DNA of 64,000 bases from assembly GCF_001625215.2 (NCBI RefSeq), contig NC_030384.2:45666390-45730389 (forward strand). Reading direction: 5' to 3'. The notes beneath the pieces are model-generated. The model was not told where the DNA came from and did no database searches. It saw only the letters and a program-made list of their open reading frames with translations. Source of the stretch: Daucus carota subsp. sativus. Lineage: Eukaryota > Streptophyta > Magnoliopsida > Apiales > Apiaceae. Position 1 is the stretch's first letter, and every line of letters begins with the position of its first letter. The position numbers and the translations under genes were made by a program. This document shows, piece after piece, positions 59,705 to 64,000 of this stretch.

Positions 59705-60982
59705 TTATGGGATGCAGAGACTGGTAAAGAAGTTAGCTGATACACTGAGCACGGTAACAGGGCTTGGTCTGTAGAATTTTCACAAGTTTCTACGAAATTA
59801 GCTAGCAGGGGTGATGATCGCTGTGTGAAACTCTGGGATACCAATCAGGTATGCTCTCTGTCTTTTTTCATCTAATATTTTGTTTTGAAATATTAACACT
59901 TGGAGATTTATATATTAATAACATGTAATAAATCCATTTGGTTTGTTTCTTTTTTCAGAACAGCAGTGTAATGACAATCGGGATTATTGCACCTGTCTGC
60001 TGCGTTCAGTTCCATTCGAAATCCAGAATTTGCTTGCCTTTGGTGGTGCAAACTACAATACATACTGCATGCATCTTCAAAATCCTGAATAAACATGGTG
60101 TATGTTAGGCGGCCATGCCAGTGCTGTTAGCTATAAAAAAAAAAATTATATTCATAAAGCGTCATTCTGCATCTACTGGCAGTAAACTAAAAATTTTGGA
60201 CCTCAACAAGCGCGGAAGTTGCATTTCAACCCTTGCTGGACATACTAATGAAAAGGTTTGGATTCCTGCTTCTAATCTCTTCCTTATTAAATAAAAGCAA
60301 GGGTCATATTGCTTCTTTTTTCGTCAACTGTTTTTAATTAACTTGCATTGTGTCTACATCAGAGCTTTACATCATGTGTGGCTCAGAGACAAAATAGGTT
60401 GTGTAATATCTTCAAATAGTTTTCGCTGATATACAACTTTAGTTTTGCCAACTCCATTGTAATTTCCCGCTTGTGTATGAGAAGAAAATTACTTAAATGT
60501 AGATATCTATCACTTTGATCTCTGTACTGCGATGTGTTGATTGGCCGTGTAAGTGAAAAGCCAACTTGTATTGTTTTGTCCCTTTTGTTAGATTGATCAT
60601 TGATGGTAGAGAATGTATAGACAAAATTTGAGATAGGTTGGTTTTATAATTATGGCCCCTGTCTGGTATCTAATCAACCAAAAATAGCTTAATTTGGTGA
60701 GGAATTATACTTTTGATAATAACATTTGCATGATTACAGTACTCTTCAGCATCTATCTGTAAGAGCTGAATGTCAGGAAATGAGCACGAGTTTAATCCTA
60801 TTTGTTTTCTACAGGTGTTTGCATATCATAGATCCTTTTCAATGCCGATCACTTCTCACAAGTTCAGCTTGGCTGATGATGATGACGGACGTTTTGTTTC
60901 AGCTGTTTGTTCGCAAAAGCAATCTGAGATGCTGGTTGCTGCTAATTCCGTTGGATCCATAAAACTATTGCATATGGTTTGA
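59705..60982 (+). pseudogene. SPA (SUPPRESSOR OF PHYA) family C-terminal WD40 fragment
   Basis: The pieces match the last WD repeats of COP1/SPA proteins, closest to SPA. 59705-59848: LWDAETGKEVS, stop, YTEHGNRAWSVEFSQ, DDRCVKLWDTNQ. 59959-60255: VMTIGIIAPVCCVQFH, a frameshift, NLLAFGGANYNTYC, a stop, LGGHASAVSY, ..LKILDLNKRG, LAGHTNEK. About 60357-60402: SELYIMCGSETK then stop. 60815-60982: VFAYHRSFSMPITSHKFSLA to VAANSVGSIKLLHMV and the natural TGA. Introns are kept. At least two further stops and one frameshift disable it. Upstream kinase-like, coiled-coil and first WD repeats are absent. In full-length SPA these repeats bind substrates for COP1-mediated ubiquitination in light signalling. 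Confidence 0.88.
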
Positions 60983-61924
60983 ATGCCTGTTCTGTTAGTG
61001 TAGTTGATTACAGAATTGCAGCAGTGTTGTTTCTTGTCATGACAAAATAGAATCGGTGTTTTTTTGTATTCTGCTAAATAAAGGAGAGTGCTATCAAATT
61101 TTTGTGTTAAATATGATGGCATCTTCAAATGTGACCTGAAGTTGCAACTTAGTTCTCACAAGAGTTGTATGCTGACCTTTCCCTCGAGCAGACCTCAAAT
61201 GTGAATACTACTAATACAAGCAGAGATCATCATGATTCTTTTTTATTTGATTTGGGTGTGGATGGTGTCCAAATGGAATCTACTTGAGCTTGGGTATTTG
61301 GATTTGATTGTATAAATACTGATTGTCGGATCTCATTTTATGTAAAGATAAGTAATAACATACCATGTTGAGAAAAGTTGAAACATATGGAATTAGTGAG
61401 TACTTTAGACAACTTGGCCTGATTTTGGTAATTAAATTTGTCACTTGGAATTATTATTGTTAGAAGAATAATTTTAATGTGAAAATATTTACTACATCCA
61501 ACAATTATTTTACATTAGATTCTAATTATAATACTCTATTCGTTTCGGTTTACCCCTCTACATAATTATCTTGTCATAAGATAAGATGCATATACAATAA
61601 AATTAGATAACTTAATTTTATTTTAAGAATAAAAGTGAGACTTTAAACTTTCATTAAGGATAAAAAACATTTAAAGATCGAATTATGTGAGATTAAGTAA
61701 TTTATTTAGGGTTTTTTTCATCACGTATATTATGGTTTTATGCAGACTCGAAACCAGGAGGCCTGTTGCATGCATTTGAAAGTATTGGGAAGTAAATATC
61801 ATACTAAACGGATTAGTGATTATAGTCATTTACATTTCATGGCCAGCCCTTTCATATTCATGAGAACACGTATAAGAGCACATACATTAAGAAGGATATC
61901 ACCTCATCTCTGATCTTAATTTAA

Positions 61925-62190
61925 TGTTAGTTTTTGGTTGGGGAATGGAATGAAATGAGTAAAAATACTTGAAACTAATTTATAGCACAAAATTTTTATG
62001 ATGAGATTTGAGAAGAAATGTAGGATAGGAGAGAATAGAGCATTTCATCTCAAATTGAAAGTGTGATATTTAGCACATGAGGCAAGGAATGGAATGGAGG
62101 AAGGAATGAAATTTCTTAACCATTGTCCATAATATAGTTCATTTTTCATTCCATTCCTTCCGGAATCATTCACCCCAACCAAACACAACA
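61925..62190. mobile_element. Tourist-like MITE inside the composite Helitron
   Basis: The left end TGTTAGTTTTTGGTTGGGG is matched by the inverted right end CCCCAACCAAACACAACA. TAA flanks both sides (61922-61924 and 62191-62193). 266 bp. Confidence 0.75.
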
Positions 62191-62366
62191 TAAGTCCTTA
62201 ACCTTGAACCATTCCACTGCCAGTTAAATGTCGAAGCGGTTTCTACATCATTCACAAATATTACATAAAAAGATCCATTACCAAAATAAAATTTGTGTAA
62301 AATCATTTTTGAATATTATATATATATATATAACATGAAAATATTTGTAAATTCACACATACACAC

Positions 62367-62368
<2 letters not shown>

Positions 62369-62402
<34 letters not shown>
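62369..62402. repeat. (TA)n microsatellite
   Basis: About 17 TA units. A shorter (AT)n run lies just upstream near 62317-62330. Confidence 0.95.
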
Positions 62403-62406
<4 letters not shown>

Positions 62407-63435
62407 GAATTTTATATATTGGGACCCTATTGCTCTTCATTAAGGACCGTCCCTGTCCTCGAGTATAGTCATAATGACGGAACCAGAAAAAAAATTTGGA
62501 AGTGAGAATTTTTTTTATGCCAACGATACATTCGGACAATCTTAGATTTTATTGACAATTCATGAATTTGTATGTACAAAATCCAAATTTACATGATATT
62601 TTTATATATATAATGAATAGACCATCAAGATTTGTTAGTTTGTGGGGAACGAAATAAACTCTATTGAATAAATACAAATTTTTTGAGAGATTTTTAAGAG
62701 CACAAAATGATTATATAATCAATTTTTATACTCAAAATGAAATCAATTCAAACTCTTACGGAAGATTCTAGAGGGGAACCAGGGCCAACCCGCCCTCATT
62801 GATACCGTCCTGATTGTATATATCTTATGCCTACCTACATTCTGCGTTAAGAAGGACATCGACCGATCCAAGAATTCATTCACAACAGTGCTTTATTTGT
62901 ATATATAAAAGAATTATATGATCAGTACTTTGCATGTAATAATATATTGACATACTCGGAAAAAAAATTATAGAGTGTGCTAAAATTTATAGGAAAATTA
63001 AGTAAAATATTTTACATTATAATGTAAATAAAATGATAGAGGAATTTGGGATTATGTTAAAATAAATACTCTTTATCATACACGATTGTTTAATTTGAAA
63101 AAAATATGTTTCATGTCATTTAGAATTAAAATAATATTTTAATAATTACAAATAATCATGTGATTTTATGGTTAAAAATGAATGAAATTTTTACAATATC
63201 TAATCAAACTAAATATATTTCATTTTCCTTAAAATGATATGAAATATTACAAACATATAAGATACATTTAAAATATTATAAATTTATGTATTTCCAATCA
63301 TAAAATTATACTAATATATTTGTTTGTATAAAAAAATTATTTCCATATATATACAGGCCCGTGCCTTGCACGGGCTTCCACGCTAGTTACCAGTTATGTT
63401 ACATCCCTCTAAGAAAGTGATAACAACATTAACTA

Positions 63436-63684
63436 CTAAGTGCACAAGTATAGATGCTCAAAATTTGTAGAGTAAATTAATTTCCAATAGATCAATTCAA
63501 CAACTAGAATTTCTACACAAAACTCAGTAGAAGCATCTGGAAGAATGGTACAATTGCCAGAGAAATACAACATTTCATGCGCTACTATGACTAATTTCCA
63601 TCCACGTGTTGCAAGTGCCTTGATCACCTGAACTGCTGCATCTGCAGTGTCACTTAAAGGAACATAGCTCCAACTTTCGGAAAC
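63436..63684 (-). CDS. Unrecognised exon-like frame near the window end
   Basis: On the minus strand a frame opens after a clean acceptor (TTGTCCAG at 63685) and runs 82 codons to a stop at 63436. It begins VSESWSYVPLSDTADAAVQV and continues IKALATRGWKLVIVAHEML. The first about 50 residues look like real protein (balanced composition, helix-like DAAVQVIKALATRGW). The last 30 look like read-through of an AT-rich intron or UTR. It lies just beyond the Helitron terminus. I do not recognise the family. It may be the 3' exon of a gene whose other exons lie right of the window. Confidence 0.3.
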   Translation of the reverse strand, partial: VSESWSYVPLSDTADAAVQVIKALATRGWKLVIVAHEMLYFSGNCTILPDASTEFCVEILVVELIYWKLIYSTNFEHLYLCT

Positions 63685-64000
63685 CTGGACAATCACTAAA
63701 TATCAGCATACAGTAAACATATGTTTCAATGGTGCTGTTGGATGTTGAATGTTTTTTTTTTATTTTGATAAGATTGGATGTTGGATGTTGGAAACTGACA
63801 ATAGAGGCACATTTCTGGGATCCTTTTCTGTTTAGTTAAAGCAACTTTTAGTACTTTGTCAACTATCTTCTTTCACCTGGTTACTTCAAAGAAGGGGCTT
63901 TTGATTTTAAATTCCTCCACAAGTACTTCCTACCATTTGAAAAATACTTCACTACCCCTACTCCATGATTCAACAACCATCTAACATGAAAATGAAATGC

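Larger units (their letters stand above)
56829..63386 (+). mobile_element. Probable composite Helitron with captured gene fragments
   Basis: The 5' end TCTACTTTCTATATATTAAA followed by AGGGGACTAGGGG matches the usual Helitron start and is preceded by A. The 3' end has a strong hairpin (GCCCGTGCCTTGCACGGGC, 63358-63376) followed by TTCCACGCTAG, then T. Between them lie intron-containing fragments of a RAB5-type gene and a SPA gene, all on the plus strand. A weaker copy of the hairpin (GCCCGTGCCTTGCACAGG, about 58395) lacks the CTAG end; it may be the original terminus. The pairing of 56829 with 63386 is inference: no Rep/helicase frame is present, and the ends could belong to two elements. A Tourist MITE and a (TA)n tract lie inside. 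Confidence 0.55.

Overview
The window is nuclear DNA of a flowering plant, almost certainly a eudicot. It is AT-rich, its genes are split by GT..AG introns, many small DNA transposons are present, and the genes belong to plant-specific families (NGATHA-like B3 factor, TRICHOME BIREFRINGENCE-LIKE, CASP). I cannot fix the species from sequence alone. All exon models were built by eye from splice sites and reading-frame continuity; six host genes close in frame from start to stop or window edge, one of them after a single in-frame stop codon.

Layout, left to right. (1) 2-2370 (+): 3' part of a serine carboxypeptidase of family S28. (2) 2371-13989: AT-rich intergenic DNA with a Stowaway-type MITE, a Mutator-type MITE with a 9-bp target duplication, and a very young Ty1-copia element (7491-11475). 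That element keeps an open pol frame but has lost nearly all of gag. (3) 13990-35079: a three-gene block, NGATHA-like B3 factor (+), TBL8/TBL9-type protein (+, one in-frame stop codon) and an 18-exon LETM1-like gene (-). From memory, the same three families sit side by side in Arabidopsis (At3g11560-11580 and At5g06220-06250), so this looks like an ancient conserved block. The TBL and LETM1-like genes converge, with only 62 bp between stop codons. (4) 35080-41430: transposon-rich DNA including a 1.3-kb non-autonomous Helitron. (5) 41431-42405 (+): single-exon F-box protein with a C-terminal membrane segment. (6) 45055-51461 (-): DCP1, the mRNA decapping activator, 8 exons. (7) 55344-56354 (-): a Casparian-strip membrane domain protein (CASP), 3 exons. 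(8) 56829-63386: a probable composite Helitron carrying intron-containing, mutated fragments of a RAB5-type GTPase gene and the 3' end of a SPA (SUPPRESSOR OF PHYA) gene. A decayed internal Helitron terminus lies just before the captured pieces, as expected if replication read through it. (9) 63.4-63.7 kb (-): an unrecognised exon-like frame.

The genes do not form one pathway: peptidase, transcription factor, cell-wall acetyltransferase-type protein, organelle membrane protein, F-box protein, mRNA decay factor and endodermal barrier protein. The most unusual material is mobile: the gag-less but young copia element, the chimeric Helitron, and MITEs placed inside introns and close to start sites.
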